DNA from: an uncultured Alphaproteobacteria bacterium
Lineage (GTDB): Bacteria > Pseudomonadota > Alphaproteobacteria > Rhodobacterales > Rhodobacteraceae
Assembly: GCA_929200255.1 (NCBI GenBank)
Contig: CAKMYZ010000004.1
Location: 1 to 64,000 of the forward strand
Length of the DNA stretch: 64,000 nucleotides
Direction: 5' to 3'
In this document: positions 28,068 through 36,934 of the stretch, piece by piece
Layout: every line of letters begins with the position of its first letter
How positions within the stretch are numbered: position 1 is the stretch's first letter
Notes under the pieces: generated by a model
Told to the model about the DNA's origin: nothing
What the model saw: the letters and a program-made list of their open reading frames with translations, nothing else
The model's database searches: none
Position numbers and translations under genes: made by a program

Positions 28068-28721
28068 ATGTCGCTGCGTATTAACGACATTATCCCCGAT
28101 TTAACTGTCGAAACCGACCAGGGCACGTTTTCGCTGCATGACTGGATCGGCGATAGCTGGGCGATATTGTTTTCGCACCCCAAGGATTTCACGCCTGTTT
28201 GTACGACAGAATTTGGTGCTGTTGCCCAACTGGCTGATGAATGGGCAAAGCGCGGGACCAAGGTGATTGGTGTCAGTGTTGATGGCGTTGAAGACCACAA
28301 GAAGTGGAAGGGCGATATTGAAACCGTTGGCGGTGCCCCCGCGGGTTTCCCGATCATTGCTGACGCTGGTTTGGAGGTGTCCAAGGCATTCGATATGCTC
28401 CCGGCAGAGGCCTATCTGCCCGATGGGCGCACGCCCGCCGATAGCGCGACCGTACGTTCGGTTTTTATCATTGGGCCCGACAAGCAGCTCAGGCTGTCCA
28501 TGACCTATCCCATGACCGTTGGTCGCAACTTTGCCGAAGTTCTACGCGCGCTGGATGGATTGCAAACATCGACGGGGCGCGGCGTTGCGACACCTGCCAA
28601 CTGGAACGTGGGCGAAGATGTGATCATTCCCGCAACGGTCAGCGATGAAGACGCCAAGGCGAAGTTTGGCGACTTCACCAAGGTGCTGCCATATCTGCGG
28701 ACAACGCAGTTGAAAGACTGA
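28068..28721 (+). CDS. 1-Cys peroxiredoxin (Prx6 type)
   Basis: A 217-residue peroxidase that reduces hydrogen peroxide and organic hydroperoxides. The peroxidatic Cys45 lies in HPKDFTPVCTTEF, the Prx6 form of the PxxxT/SxxC motif. The long C-terminal extension and the lack of a resolving cysteine in the usual place fit the Prx6 subfamily. The ATG at 28068 follows AGAGAGGATCATAACC. The open frame extends upstream, but homology begins here. Divergent from the aldehyde dehydrogenase; the 126 bases between them should hold both promoters. Confidence 0.94.
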   Translation: MSLRINDIIPDLTVETDQGTFSLHDWIGDSWAILFSHPKDFTPVCTTEFGAVAQLADEWAKRGTKVIGVSVDGVEDHKKWKGDIETVGGAPAGFPIIADAGLEVSKAFDMLPAEAYLPDGRTPADSATVRSVFIIGPDKQLRLSMTYPMTVGRNFAEVLRALDGLQTSTGRGVATPANWNVGEDVIIPATVSDEDAKAKFGDFTKVLPYLRTTQLKD

Positions 28722-28734
28722 CCGGATTGATTGT

Positions 28735-28762
28735 GCAGGCCTGTCGAGAGTGACGGGCCTGC
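28735..28762 (+). terminator. Hairpin after the peroxiredoxin gene
   Basis: GCAGGCC and GGCCTGC form a seven-base stem with a 14-base interior that can pair further. It starts 13 bases after the peroxiredoxin stop. There is no T tract, so termination by this hairpin alone is uncertain. Confidence 0.45.
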
Positions 28763-28837
28763 GACATGTGCGAACGACTGGTCCTGCATTTTGGGCCCGC
28801 ACTATTCAACGCTACGAGAGGGTCTCGATCTATTCCT

Positions 28838-29726
28838 ATGAGCAGTTCCGCCATCCCTTTGATCAGCGTCGTTATTCCCACTTTCCACGATTGGGACAGG
28901 CTGGCACTTTGCCTTCGGGCATTGTCGCGCCAGTCACTCAGCCAAGACGCATTTGAAGTGATAGTCGCAAACAATGCACCGGACGATCTGCCACCGGACA
29001 CCCTTGATGTTGCCGCCAACACGCGCATCATTGCTGCGCCCGAACGTGGGTCCTACGCTGCCCGTAATGCGGCACTGAAAGAGGCTCGCGCCGCCCTGAT
29101 TGCATTTACAGATTCAGACTGCATCCCGGATGAAAACTGGCTGTCAAATGCGGCGACCTTCATGGATGAGTGGCAGGATGTTGGTGTTGTCGCAGGCGCA
29201 ATTAATCTGTTCTGGAAGGATGAGCGACCGACAGCAGTTGAGCTTTGCGACAGCGTATTTTTCTTGCAGCAGGAACGATATGTCGCCGACGGTTTCGGGG
29301 CGACGGCAAATGTGGTCACCCGGAGATCCGTCATCAATGACGTTGGTGAATTTGATGCATCACTTATGTCGGGCGGCGATAAGGAATGGACGATGCACGC
29401 CGTCAGCGCGGGTCATGCACTGGAGTACGGGTCAGATATCAAGGTCCAGCATCCGGCCCGATCCAACCTATTATCAATCCTGAAGAAGTCCCGCCGTCTT
29501 GCGGGGGGGAGTGATCGCCAAGAAAAAGGCCGCTGGCAAGCGGTTCGTGATCCCGCAGCTTGACCGCCTTATCCCCTCGGTTCGTGTGGCGCGTAAGATT
29601 TATCAACGCGAGGGGATTGGTCTGTGGGACGGGATACGCGTGTGGTGTGTCTTTTATGTGATCCGCATAGCGATCTTGTTTGAGCAAGTCCGGCTGCTCT
29701 TGCCCTGGACCAAGTATCAAACCTGA
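28838..29726 (+). pseudogene. Glycosyltransferase family 2 protein, interrupted by a one-base frameshift
   Basis: The first part (28838 to about 29503) is a GT-A glycosyltransferase: ISVVIPTFHDWDRL at the start, a DSDC motif in LIAFTDSDCIPDENWL as metal-binding DxD and a conserved GGDKEW later. The reading frame then leaves homologous sequence at a run of seven G residues (29503-29509) and ends at 29563. The continuation is in another frame, from about 29506 to 29726, and gives VIAKKKAAGKRFVIPQL, then a C-terminal hydrophobic segment FYVIRIAILF. One G fewer would restore a single protein of about 296 residues. It may be a real mutation, a phase-variable tract or a sequencing error. The start at 28838 is based on homology; its ribosome-binding site is weak. 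Confidence 0.78.
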
Positions 29727-29736
29727 TTTCACAAAC

Positions 29737-29760
29737 GGGTCCCGCGCTGTGACGGGACCC
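29737..29760. terminator. Hairpin between convergent genes
   Basis: Perfect eight-base stem GGGTCCCG / CGGGACCC with an eight-base loop, placed between the end of the glycosyltransferase frame and the end of the outer-membrane protein gene. On the minus strand it is followed by GTTTGTG. Probably serves one or both genes. Confidence 0.55.
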
Positions 29761-29779
29761 ACTCGAAAACAATTGTCGC

Positions 29780-30370
29780 TTAGAAACGATAACTAACCGC
29801 GATCCCAGCATAGGGCAGAACCGGCAGGTCGGACAGGTCATCATTCAGAGCGTCAATTTCATCCTGAACGGCAGAGTCTGTACTGTCCGAGCTGGCTTCC
29901 AATGAAGAGATGACGATGCCGATATCGCCAGAGAATGACCACCCCGGCGCGAATTCTCTATTGAAACCGGTTGTGATGAGCGGTGCAATGTCGTTCTTCA
30001 GCGCGATTTCGCCTTCGAAATTTTCGGGCCCCACAAAGTCACCCAAGATTTCGGTGTTTGACAGCAGCAACCCGCCTGACACCCGCCAGGCACTGCTGAG
30101 CGGATAGTAATCAGCAAAGACTGCCCCGCCGCCAAGCGTTACCTCCCCATTGACTTCGTAGTCTTCAAAATCGAACGTATCGCTCTCGTTGATCCCGCCC
30201 ATAATCATGCCGCGCACGCCCAAATTGGGTGCCGCGCGATACTCGCCGTGCAGGGAGGGGCCGAAGGTCGTGATACCTGCGCCGACCGACGTTTCGCCGA
30301 CATCCTGCGCACAAAGTACTGATCCTGTGATTGTGAGGGCTGATGCAGCCAATAACATTCTGAGTTTCAT
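29780..30370 (-). CDS. Small outer-membrane beta-barrel protein
   Basis: A 195-residue protein with a signal peptide (MKLRMLLAASALTITGSVLC, then AQD) and a body of alternating hydrophobic residues that ends in AVSYRF, the C-terminal aromatic signal of outer-membrane barrels. An eight-stranded barrel is likely. It contains an Asp/Ser-rich insertion near SSDSTDSAVQDEIDALNDD, possibly an exposed loop. The ATG at 30370 is preceded by AGAGGACGACAAC; the open frame begins 14 codons earlier without support. Exact family not recognised. Confidence 0.8.
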   Translation of the reverse strand: MKLRMLLAASALTITGSVLCAQDVGETSVGAGITTFGPSLHGEYRAAPNLGVRGMIMGGINESDTFDFEDYEVNGEVTLGGGAVFADYYPLSSAWRVSGGLLLSNTEILGDFVGPENFEGEIALKNDIAPLITTGFNREFAPGWSFSGDIGIVISSLEASSDSTDSAVQDEIDALNDDLSDLPVLPYAGIAVSYRF

Positions 30371-30493
30371 GTTGTCGTCCTCTTGATGGTGATATGGGTC
30401 GATACAATGCAATCGTTAAATACTTGATGCCAACCTCGTAGGTTGCTGCCCCCCATGGCCGCAGAGTTGGGTGTTTGTTAGCCATTTTACGGA

Positions 30494-30525
30494 CAAAAAA
30501 ACACCCGATCAAACTGACCGGGTGT
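30494..30525 (-). terminator. Rho-independent terminator of pnp
   Basis: On the minus strand: ACACCCG ... CGGGTGT stem followed by an uninterrupted run of seven or eight T residues. It starts 29 bases after the pnp stop codon. Confidence 0.9.
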
Positions 30526-30553
30526 CTAAGCTGTGTAAAAATAAGGGGGCGGT

Positions 30554-32686
30554 TTACTCTGCCGCTTCCTCTTTTGTGATCTCTTCGCCGGTTTCCTGAT
30601 CAACCATCTTCATGGCTAGGCGGACCTTGCCGCGATCATCAAAGCCAAGCAGCTTGACCCAAACTTCCTGACCTTCCTTAAGGACATCAGATGGGTGGTT
30701 CAGACGACGGTTTTCGATCTGGGAAACATGCACCAGACCATCGCGCTTGCCAAAGAAGTTCACGAATGCGCCGAAGTCGACAACCTTCACGACTGTGCCT
30801 TTGTAGATCATACCTTCTTCCGGCTCTGCCACGATCGAGTGGATCATGTCATAGGCGCGCTTGATCGCCTCGGCGTCGTTGGATGCCAGCTTGATCACGC
30901 CGTCATCATTGATGTCGACCTTGGCACCGGATGTTTCCACGATTTCGCGGATGACCTTACCGCCGGAACCGATGACTTCACGGATCTTGTCGGTCGGGAT
31001 CTGCATCGTCTCAATCTTGGGGGCGTGCACAGAGAATTCTTGCGCGCCGGTCAGGGCTTTGGCCATTTCACCAAGGATATGCAGACGGCCGGCTTTCGCT
31101 TGGGCGAGCGCCTTTGACATGATCTCTGGCGTGATACCAGCGATCTTGATGTCCATCTGCAAGGATGTGATGCCGTTCTCGGTACCTGCGACCTTAAAGT
31201 CCATGTCGCCAAGGTGGTCTTCGTCGCCCAGAATGTCGGACAGAATGGCGTACTCGCCATCGTCTTCCATGACCAGTCCCATGGCCACGCCAGCAACTGG
31301 CGCCTTCAGAGGGACGCCGGCGTCCATCATGGACAGCGACCCGCCGCAAACAGATGCCATTGAGGACGAACCGTTTGATTCAGTGATCTCTGACACCAGA
31401 CGGATCGTGTACGGGAAATCGGTAGCGGCAGGCAGAACCGCCTGCAATGCGCGCCATGCCAGTTTGCCGTGACCAATCTCGCGACGGCCCGGGCCAGCGA
31501 CACGACCGACTTCACCAACCGAGTAGGGTGGGAAGTTGTAGTGCAGCATGAAGTTGGACTTATACATGCCGGTCAGCGCATCGATCATCTGCTCGTCGTC
31601 GCCGGTGCCCAGCGTGGTCACAACCAGACCTTGGGTTTCGCCACGTGTGAACAAGGCAGAACCGTGGGTCCGTGGCAAAATACCAGTCTCAGACACAATA
31701 GGCCGTATAGTGTCGAGGGCGCGGCCATCGATACGTTTGCCGTTCTTGACGACATCGCCACGAAGTACGCTAGATTCCAGCTTTTTCAGGGCTGCACCAA
31801 GGTTGCCATCTTCCTGCTGCTCTTCGGTCAGCGCGTCGATGATTTCCTGCTTGGCGGCAGCAACAGCGGCGGTGCGCTCTTGCTTGTCTGTGATCGCGTA
31901 AGCGGCGCGCATCTTGTCTTCGCCGGCGGCGTTAACAGTGGCTGACAGCTCTGAGTAATCCTCAGGCTGGAAGTCGAACGGCTCTTTCGCGCAATCTTCG
32001 GCCAGATCAATGATCAGGTCGATGACAGGCTGAATCTGCTCATGCGCGAATGTCACCGCACCCAGCATTTCGTCTTCTGTCAGCTCGTAAGCTTCGGATT
32101 CAACCATCATCACGGCGTCTTTGGTGCCGGCGACGACGAGGTCCAGACGCTGCTCTGGGTTCAGACGCAGGTTGTGCATATCGTCGATTTCTGGGTTCAG
32201 AATGTATTCACCATCCTCAAAGCCCACGCGACACGCAGCAATCGGGCCGCGGAATGGCGCGCCAGAAATGGTGAGCGCGGCAGAGGCGGCGATCATCGCA
32301 ACCATATCGGGATCGTTGACCATGTCGTGTGACAGCACGGTGCACATCACCAAAACTTCGTTTTTGAAGCCGGGGACGAACAGCGGGCGGATAGGGCGGT
32401 CGATCAAGCGGGCAGTGAGCGTCTCTTTTTCGGTGGGACGCGCCTCGCGCTTAAAAAAGCCGCCAGGCACTTTACCGGCGGCATAGTATTTCTCTTGGTA
32501 GTGGACGGTCAGCGGGAAAAAGTCCTGCCCCGGCTTTTGCTTACGTGCATAAGTCACGTTCGCCATAACGCTGGTTTCACCCAGTGTCGCGATGACAGAG
32601 CCATCGGCTTGGCGGGCAACCTTGCCCGTTTCCAGTGTTAGCGTTTCTTCGCCCCACTGAATTGATTTCTTCACTTCATTAAACAT
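30554..32686 (-). CDS. pnp: Polyribonucleotide nucleotidyltransferase (PNPase)
   Basis: Trimeric 3'-to-5' phosphorolytic exoribonuclease, a core part of mRNA decay and of the degradosome. Two RNase PH-like domains occupy residues 1-550 ([20 protein letters not shown] in the first, [17 protein letters not shown] in the second). They are followed by a KH domain with [15 protein letters not shown] and an S1 domain with [17 protein letters not shown]. The 710-residue length is normal. AGGAAAAC precedes the ATG. rpsO, often directly upstream, is not here: the gene upstream is divergent and unrelated. Confidence 0.98.
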   Translation of the reverse strand: MFNEVKKSIQWGEETLTLETGKVARQADGSVIATLGETSVMANVTYARKQKPGQDFFPLTVHYQEKYYAAGKVPGGFFKREARPTEKETLTARLIDRPIRPLFVPGFKNEVLVMCTVLSHDMVNDPDMVAMIAASAALTISGAPFRGPIAACRVGFEDGEYILNPEIDDMHNLRLNPEQRLDLVVAGTKDAVMMVESEAYELTEDEMLGAVTFAHEQIQPVIDLIIDLAEDCAKEPFDFQPEDYSELSATVNAAGEDKMRAAYAITDKQERTAAVAAAKQEIIDALTEEQQEDGNLGAALKKLESSVLRGDVVKNGKRIDGRALDTIRPIVSETGILPRTHGSALFTRGETQGLVVTTLGTGDDEQMIDALTGMYKSNFMLHYNFPPYSVGEVGRVAGPGRREIGHGKLAWRALQAVLPAATDFPYTIRLVSEITESNGSSSMASVCGGSLSMMDAGVPLKAPVAGVAMGLVMEDDGEYAILSDILGDEDHLGDMDFKVAGTENGITSLQMDIKIAGITPEIMSKALAQAKAGRLHILGEMAKALTGAQEFSVHAPKIETMQIPTDKIREVIGSGGKVIREIVETSGAKVDINDDGVIKLASNDAEAIKRAYDMIHSIVAEPEEGMIYKGTVVKVVDFGAFVNFFGKRDGLVHVSQIENRRLNHPSDVLKEGQEVWVKLLGFDDRGKVRLAMKMVDQETGEEITKEEAAE

Positions 32687-33022
32687 GATGTTTTCCTAGT
32701 TGGCCTCACTGGGCCTTTTTGCGTAGGGGGCGTATTCCCCCTCATCCCCATATCTTGCTATGGCGCTGGGATGCGGGCGCCTGCTTCTCAAGATTTGCGG
32801 GGCTTAGCGGGTTTTGGACGGTTTGGGAAGGGGTTGCTCTTGTTAGGTAACTTCCTGACAGTGATTGAAAGTCGCGCCGATGATTCATCTTATTCAAGCC
32901 AAATTGTGAACAAATTGTTTCAGCAGAACACTCCTGAGCGCTTTCGCAGGCACAGATTTCGCGTAGTTGATCGAAATTATGTCTATTGTTAGCAAATTCA
33001 GAACAACAGTCCGGATAACCAC
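32687..33022. other. Intergenic region between pnp and the YIDP module
   Basis: A 336-base divergent spacer without a credible gene. The part next to pnp is a GC-rich leader with two inverted repeats, GGCC-TCACT-GGGCC and GGGGGCGTATTCCCCC, which on the pnp transcript would form hairpins near the 5' end, as expected of an autoregulated pnp leader. The half nearer the small gene is AT-rich and probably carries its promoter. I could not fix -35/-10 boxes. Confidence 0.5.
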
Positions 33023-33253
33023 ATGAAACCCATTTTGACCCTAAGCATCGTCTATGTCTTTGTGATGTCGACACCCGCCATGGCATATATTGACCCGGTG
33101 ACGGGCAGCTTCCTGTTGCAAGCGATCATCGGTGGCTTTGCGACTGCACTGGTTGCCATTCGCCGCGTAAGAGAAAAGCTCCTGAGTTTTCTTGGTATCC
33201 GAAAAGCGGAAACCGATGAATCTGGGGTGTCTGAGGACAAGTCAGAATCATGA
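33023..33253 (+). CDS. Small exported membrane protein with YIDPVTGS motif
   Basis: A 76-residue protein: signal peptide ending TPAMA, then YIDPVTGSFLLQAIIGG, a membrane segment (about 26-46) and a charged tail RRVREKLLSFLG that continues into an acidic end. Short proteins with a Y[IV]DP[GV]TGS start after signal cleavage recur beside sugar-modification and sulfatase-like genes in many bacteria; I know of no function. It overlaps the next gene by four bases, so it belongs to the same translational unit. Confidence 0.8.
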   Translation: MKPILTLSIVYVFVMSTPAMAYIDPVTGSFLLQAIIGGFATALVAIRRVREKLLSFLGIRKAETDESGVSEDKSES

Positions 33254-34662
33254 AAACTCCAGAGCGGGACCCCGGATCGTTTCGGGATCCGTCAGGGTAT
33301 GTCTTTACGGAAGGTAACCGTATCCTGCGGGCTGTCATGGCCCCGGCGGAAGAAACTTTTGGTGAAATTTATCGCAGTGGCCTTTTGCAGGAGCTTGCAG
33401 ATAAGAAGTTGATGATCGACTGCCTGCGCATTGATGCAGACGCAGACACGCTGTCACAGTACAAAGGGGCACGCGGCGATACGGCTGTCGCACTCTATGA
33501 ACACCCCCGCGTGCCAATGCTGAGCTACCCCTATGAGTGGTGTTTTTCCCAACTGAAAGACGCAGCCATTGCGCATTTGGATTTGCAGCTTGTCGCGCTT
33601 GAAAAGGGATACGAACTGTCCGACGCGACAGCATATAACATGCAATTCATCGACGGCCGCCCGGTGCATATTGATGCGATGTCACTTCGCCCCTACGTCG
33701 ATGGCGTTCACTGGTCGGGATACAACCAATTTTGCCGCCAGTTCCTGTTACCCCTTTTGTTAGAAGCATGGGCCGGTGTCGCGTTTCAGGGCATTTATCG
33801 AGGGTCCCTCGACGGTATTTCGTTTGAAGATGCCCTGGCCATTCTGCCGCGGCGGAAAATTTTCACCTCGGCCAGCGGTATCATGCACGTCTATCTGCAT
33901 GGTCGCGCGGTCCTTGCAAAGTCATCAAAGGCGGAGAAGCAGGTCAATCTGGACCAGAAACTGCCCAAGGCGCGTTATGTGGCTATGGTTCAACAGCTGC
34001 GCGACTTTATCAGCGGACTTGAATCTGCCAAGCGACCCTCAAGTTATTGGAATACCTACGATACCATCAACAGCTATTCTGAACCAATGCGTGATACCAA
34101 GCTGCAATTCGTCAAGGATTGGGCAGCAAAGGCGGAACCAAACCTCATCTGGGACATCGGTGGAAATACTGGTGACTTTTCAATGGCGGCCATTGAGGGC
34201 GGGGCCGGGGCGTCCGTTGTTCTTGATGGTGATCTTGATTCATTGGAGCGCGCCTACAGGTTGCGTGTCAGGAAGGGCGAAAAACTGCTCCCGATGCTGA
34301 TGAACTTGGTCGATCCGACGCCAAACATGGGTTGGCGGCAAGTCGAGCGGAAGGGTTTGATTGAACGGGCCGGTGCTGACGGTGTGATCGCCCTGGCGGT
34401 GATCCATCACATGTGTATCGGTGGCAATCTGCCACTGGCCGAAGCGCTGCGCTGGCTGCTTTCGCTCGCGCCGACCGGCGTTATCGAATTTGTTCCAAAA
34501 GGCGACCCAATGGTCGATCAGTTGTTGACCGTGCGGGATGATATTTTTCATGACTATGAAGAAGCTGTTTTTCTGAAAACGATCGCTGAAAAGCACGAAA
34601 TATCCGCAGAGCACAAGTTTGCTGAAAACGGTCGACTATTGGTTGGGTACAAAGTGAAATGA
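33250..34662 (+). CDS. Class I SAM-dependent methyltransferase (NoeA-like)
   Basis: A 470-residue protein. The SAM-binding motif I is IWDIGGNTGDFSMAA (about 299-313), followed by VVLDGDLDSLERAY as motif II. The N-terminal 280 residues are a separate domain with LSYPYEWCFSQLKDAAIAHL and AYNMQFIDGRPVHIDAMS, resembling a degenerate kinase-like fold; this pairing is the layout of NoeA-type proteins named from rhizobial nodulation genes. The methyl acceptor is unknown; given the neighbours, a surface glycan is an inference. Four-base overlaps on both sides tie it tightly to the flanking genes. Confidence 0.82.
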   Translation: MKTPERDPGSFRDPSGYVFTEGNRILRAVMAPAEETFGEIYRSGLLQELADKKLMIDCLRIDADADTLSQYKGARGDTAVALYEHPRVPMLSYPYEWCFSQLKDAAIAHLDLQLVALEKGYELSDATAYNMQFIDGRPVHIDAMSLRPYVDGVHWSGYNQFCRQFLLPLLLEAWAGVAFQGIYRGSLDGISFEDALAILPRRKIFTSASGIMHVYLHGRAVLAKSSKAEKQVNLDQKLPKARYVAMVQQLRDFISGLESAKRPSSYWNTYDTINSYSEPMRDTKLQFVKDWAAKAEPNLIWDIGGNTGDFSMAAIEGGAGASVVLDGDLDSLERAYRLRVRKGEKLLPMLMNLVDPTPNMGWRQVERKGLIERAGADGVIALAVIHHMCIGGNLPLAEALRWLLSLAPTGVIEFVPKGDPMVDQLLTVRDDIFHDYEEAVFLKTIAEKHEISAEHKFAENGRLLVGYKVK

Positions 34663-36107
34663 TAGCTCTACGTCTACGTATGATGGCTCTGATCGCCTTG
34701 TGTTGGGCTGCTTTGTTGCCGCATTTGTCCGCACTGAACTATGGCCTTGTGTCGTTTGAGATGTTTGTTGGGGTCGCTTTGTCGGTGCTGGTCGGAGGGC
34801 TGCTTGCCCTGATTGGGTCCAGCCGCCTGAGTTTTGGTGTTATCCTGGGGGGCCTGATCTATTTTGTCTTGGATGCCTATTTGTTGGAGGACAAGGCTGT
34901 GGCTAGCGTCGCTTGCGTCTGGTGCGTGTTGCTCATGCCGCTGCTGCTGAAGCTCGCGCCCAATGGAATCCCGCTTGCGGCTTCCATTTTTGGCTTCATT
35001 TTCGGTCTCCAAGCCTTTTTCTCACCTGCAACACCAGTGTTTGCGATCCGGGCTGCGGAGGCCGCGGTCGACGGACCAAAACCGGATTTTGCATATTTAC
35101 ACATTGTTTTGGACGAGCAGATGTCGCCGATTGCACCGGTTCCGGGGCTGACGCCAATCCCTGCCGCAGACACAGTTTTGGCAACCTATCGCGAAAACGG
35201 CTTCAAGACCTACGCGCATGCAGACTCAATCTGGCCGATGACATTCATTGCTCTGACAGCGATGTTTGGATTGACGGATCACCTCGACAATTTCACCGAA
35301 GACCCTGACCGTATCACTCACAATTTCTCTGTTGCAGACAATGCCTTGGTCCGGCGACTGGCGGCTGGCGGCTTCTCAACGACAATCATAGAAAGTGACT
35401 ACATCGGGTTGTGTGGAGATAACCCTACTGTCACCTGCCAGACATACGGTTCCAGAGCCAATGCCGCCATTTATGATGAATTCGATCTATCTCTATGGGA
35501 TCGATTAGATCTTATGTTTGTGAATTTGCATGAAGGGCATGCTCGACGAGGTTTTGACGTGCTCGCCTATCGCAGCGTTCTTGATGCTGTGACACGGTTG
35601 CGCGGGTATGATCGGCCGGTAACGCGCGGTCCATTCGTGATGACCATGACCGGCATGAACATCTTGGATAGTCTCGCGGCCGGTGCTCCAAGCCTTGAAC
35701 CGGGCGATGCGCTGATCGCGCATGTTATCGCACCGCATTATCCGTACGTCTTTGACCGCGAATGCAATTTCTTGAATTTGGATGACTGGCGTAACCCCGT
35801 CAGGTATGAGCTGGAGCCAAATGCTGCCCGTTCGTACGTTGCGTTTTGGGAGCAGTCGATCTGTGTACATAAAAAGATCGAAGCGATCCTCGCCGCAGTC
35901 GAAGACCGCGACGATATCGTGATCATGATCCACGGAGACCACGGCGCGCGCGTGCTGTCACATAGGCCAGAGAGGACGCGGAATGATTTGCAAGCCACGT
36001 TCCTTGCCGTCAAAGGGCCCGGCATCGCGCCCGAAATGCTGATGGATACCGTCAATCTTCAAACGACCTTTGCCGCAGAGTTTGAAGCGATTTTTGGGTC
36101 TGATTGA
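34659..36107 (+). CDS. Membrane-anchored alkaline phosphatase-superfamily hydrolase (sulfatase-like)
   Basis: A 482-residue protein. Four or five membrane segments fill the first 125 residues (for example LIALCWAALLPHLSAL and FGVILGGLIYFVLDAYLL). The periplasmic remainder has the metal-binding IHGDHGARV and an upstream LHIVLDEQMSP, the start of the alkaline phosphatase fold. The C/S-x-P-x-R motif of formylglycine sulfatases is absent; ADSIWPMTFIALTAMFG lies where the Thr/Ser nucleophile is expected. It resembles LtaS/EptA-type phosphotransferases in layout as much as sulfatases. Third gene of the overlapping module. Confidence 0.8.
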   Translation: MIALRLRMMALIALCWAALLPHLSALNYGLVSFEMFVGVALSVLVGGLLALIGSSRLSFGVILGGLIYFVLDAYLLEDKAVASVACVWCVLLMPLLLKLAPNGIPLAASIFGFIFGLQAFFSPATPVFAIRAAEAAVDGPKPDFAYLHIVLDEQMSPIAPVPGLTPIPAADTVLATYRENGFKTYAHADSIWPMTFIALTAMFGLTDHLDNFTEDPDRITHNFSVADNALVRRLAAGGFSTTIIESDYIGLCGDNPTVTCQTYGSRANAAIYDEFDLSLWDRLDLMFVNLHEGHARRGFDVLAYRSVLDAVTRLRGYDRPVTRGPFVMTMTGMNILDSLAAGAPSLEPGDALIAHVIAPHYPYVFDRECNFLNLDDWRNPVRYELEPNAARSYVAFWEQSICVHKKIEAILAAVEDRDDIVIMIHGDHGARVLSHRPERTRNDLQATFLAVKGPGIAPEMLMDTVNLQTTFAAEFEAIFGSD

Positions 36108-36124
36108 ACAGCTAAAGTGCCTAG

Positions 36125-36577
36125 TCAGATTCTGATAGCGAGCGTCATACATACCCCGCCCGTGATCTGACGGCGGGGCCGCAGGGCCTCTGCGCCCCCC
36201 TTGATGATTTCAGGTATACGGTTGGCACTTTCGAGTTTGCGCCATTTGGTCTGTACTGACATCATCGGCCTGAACGCCATAGCGCAGCCAATTCTGCGGT
36301 TGAAGCAGCCTTTGGTTTTTCCTGTGCCATGTCTGGCGGTAGCGAAAGTGCTCTCTGTCGGGTTGGTGGTGCGAATGTGCTTCCAATGCTCGGCTGGGAA
36401 ATCATAGAAAGACAGCAAGGCGTCTCGATCCTTGATTAACTTGCCGGCTGCCTTATCGTATCTCACGCTGTAGGTTGTGACAAAGAAGTCAAAAGCGGCC
36501 TCCGCATCCACGCGCATTTTGGCCTGCCATATATCGTGCAGATGGCTCTTTGCTTTGGCCTGGGCCGAATTTGGCAT
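36125..36577 (-). pseudogene. IS256-family (mutator-type) transposase, truncated remnant
   Basis: The last 150 or so residues of an IS256-type transposase are readable, including KAKSHLHDIWQAKMRVDAEA, FYDFPAEHWKHIRTTNPTES (with the final acidic residue of the DDE triad) and KTKGCFNRRIGCAMAF. Upstream on this strand the similarity goes on for a short distance past 36577, with VLNV matching the usual K-T-x-N-V-L-N, but a stop codon and small indels break the frame. The N-terminal two thirds with the other catalytic residues are missing, and I found no terminal inverted repeats. The tail after EIIKGG does not look like a normal C-terminus. A dead element. Confidence 0.82.
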
Positions 36578-36934
36578 GACGTTCAGAACATTGCCGGTTT
36601 ACGCCTTTACCAGAGCGGCCGCAGTGACGAAGGCGATATAGCTCGCCGCGTCACAGGTCGGGCTGCGGGTGCCGCCGGCACCAAAGGCGACCTGATCTAC
36701 CCTCTCGATTATTCATTAATTCTTGAGAATTCCCACGCGGCCTCCACGCCAGCCTTGCTATCCATGAAAATCACTTCTCCTAACGCACAAACAAGTGCTT
36801 TGTGGTTACGGCTAACAAAGACCCGTAGGAGGGCAGTGCGGGCGCAATCGAATTCTGACAGCAATGCCAAATCTACGCTATACGATCGCAGTAACTTCCA
36901 ATGTACGTCCCACCAAACGCAAGGGCCTCTTGTC
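36578..36934. other. Gene-poor scar between transposase remnant and matB
   Basis: The first 50 bases continue the decayed transposase. The rest shows no recognised gene. Two short minus-strand frames look weakly protein-like: about 36606-36700, giving GTRSPTCDAASYIAFVTAA, and 36709-36830, giving GEVIFMDSKAGVEAAWEF. Neither matches a family I know. They could be ends of genes lost when the element inserted. The malonyl-CoA decarboxylase gene often found beside matB is not here. Confidence 0.45.

Noticed and set aside
32771..32992. Short plus-strand open frame in the pnp upstream region
   Set aside because: No ribosome-binding site, no homology that I recognise, and it overlaps the probable promoters of two divergent genes.
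36108..36700. Intact IS256-type insertion sequence
   Set aside because: No terminal inverted repeats or target duplication found, and two thirds of the transposase are missing.
36536..36934. N-terminal extension of the matB frame (133 extra residues)
   Set aside because: It runs antisense through the transposase remnant and unidentifiable DNA, has no ribosome-binding site, and MatB homology begins only at 36935.
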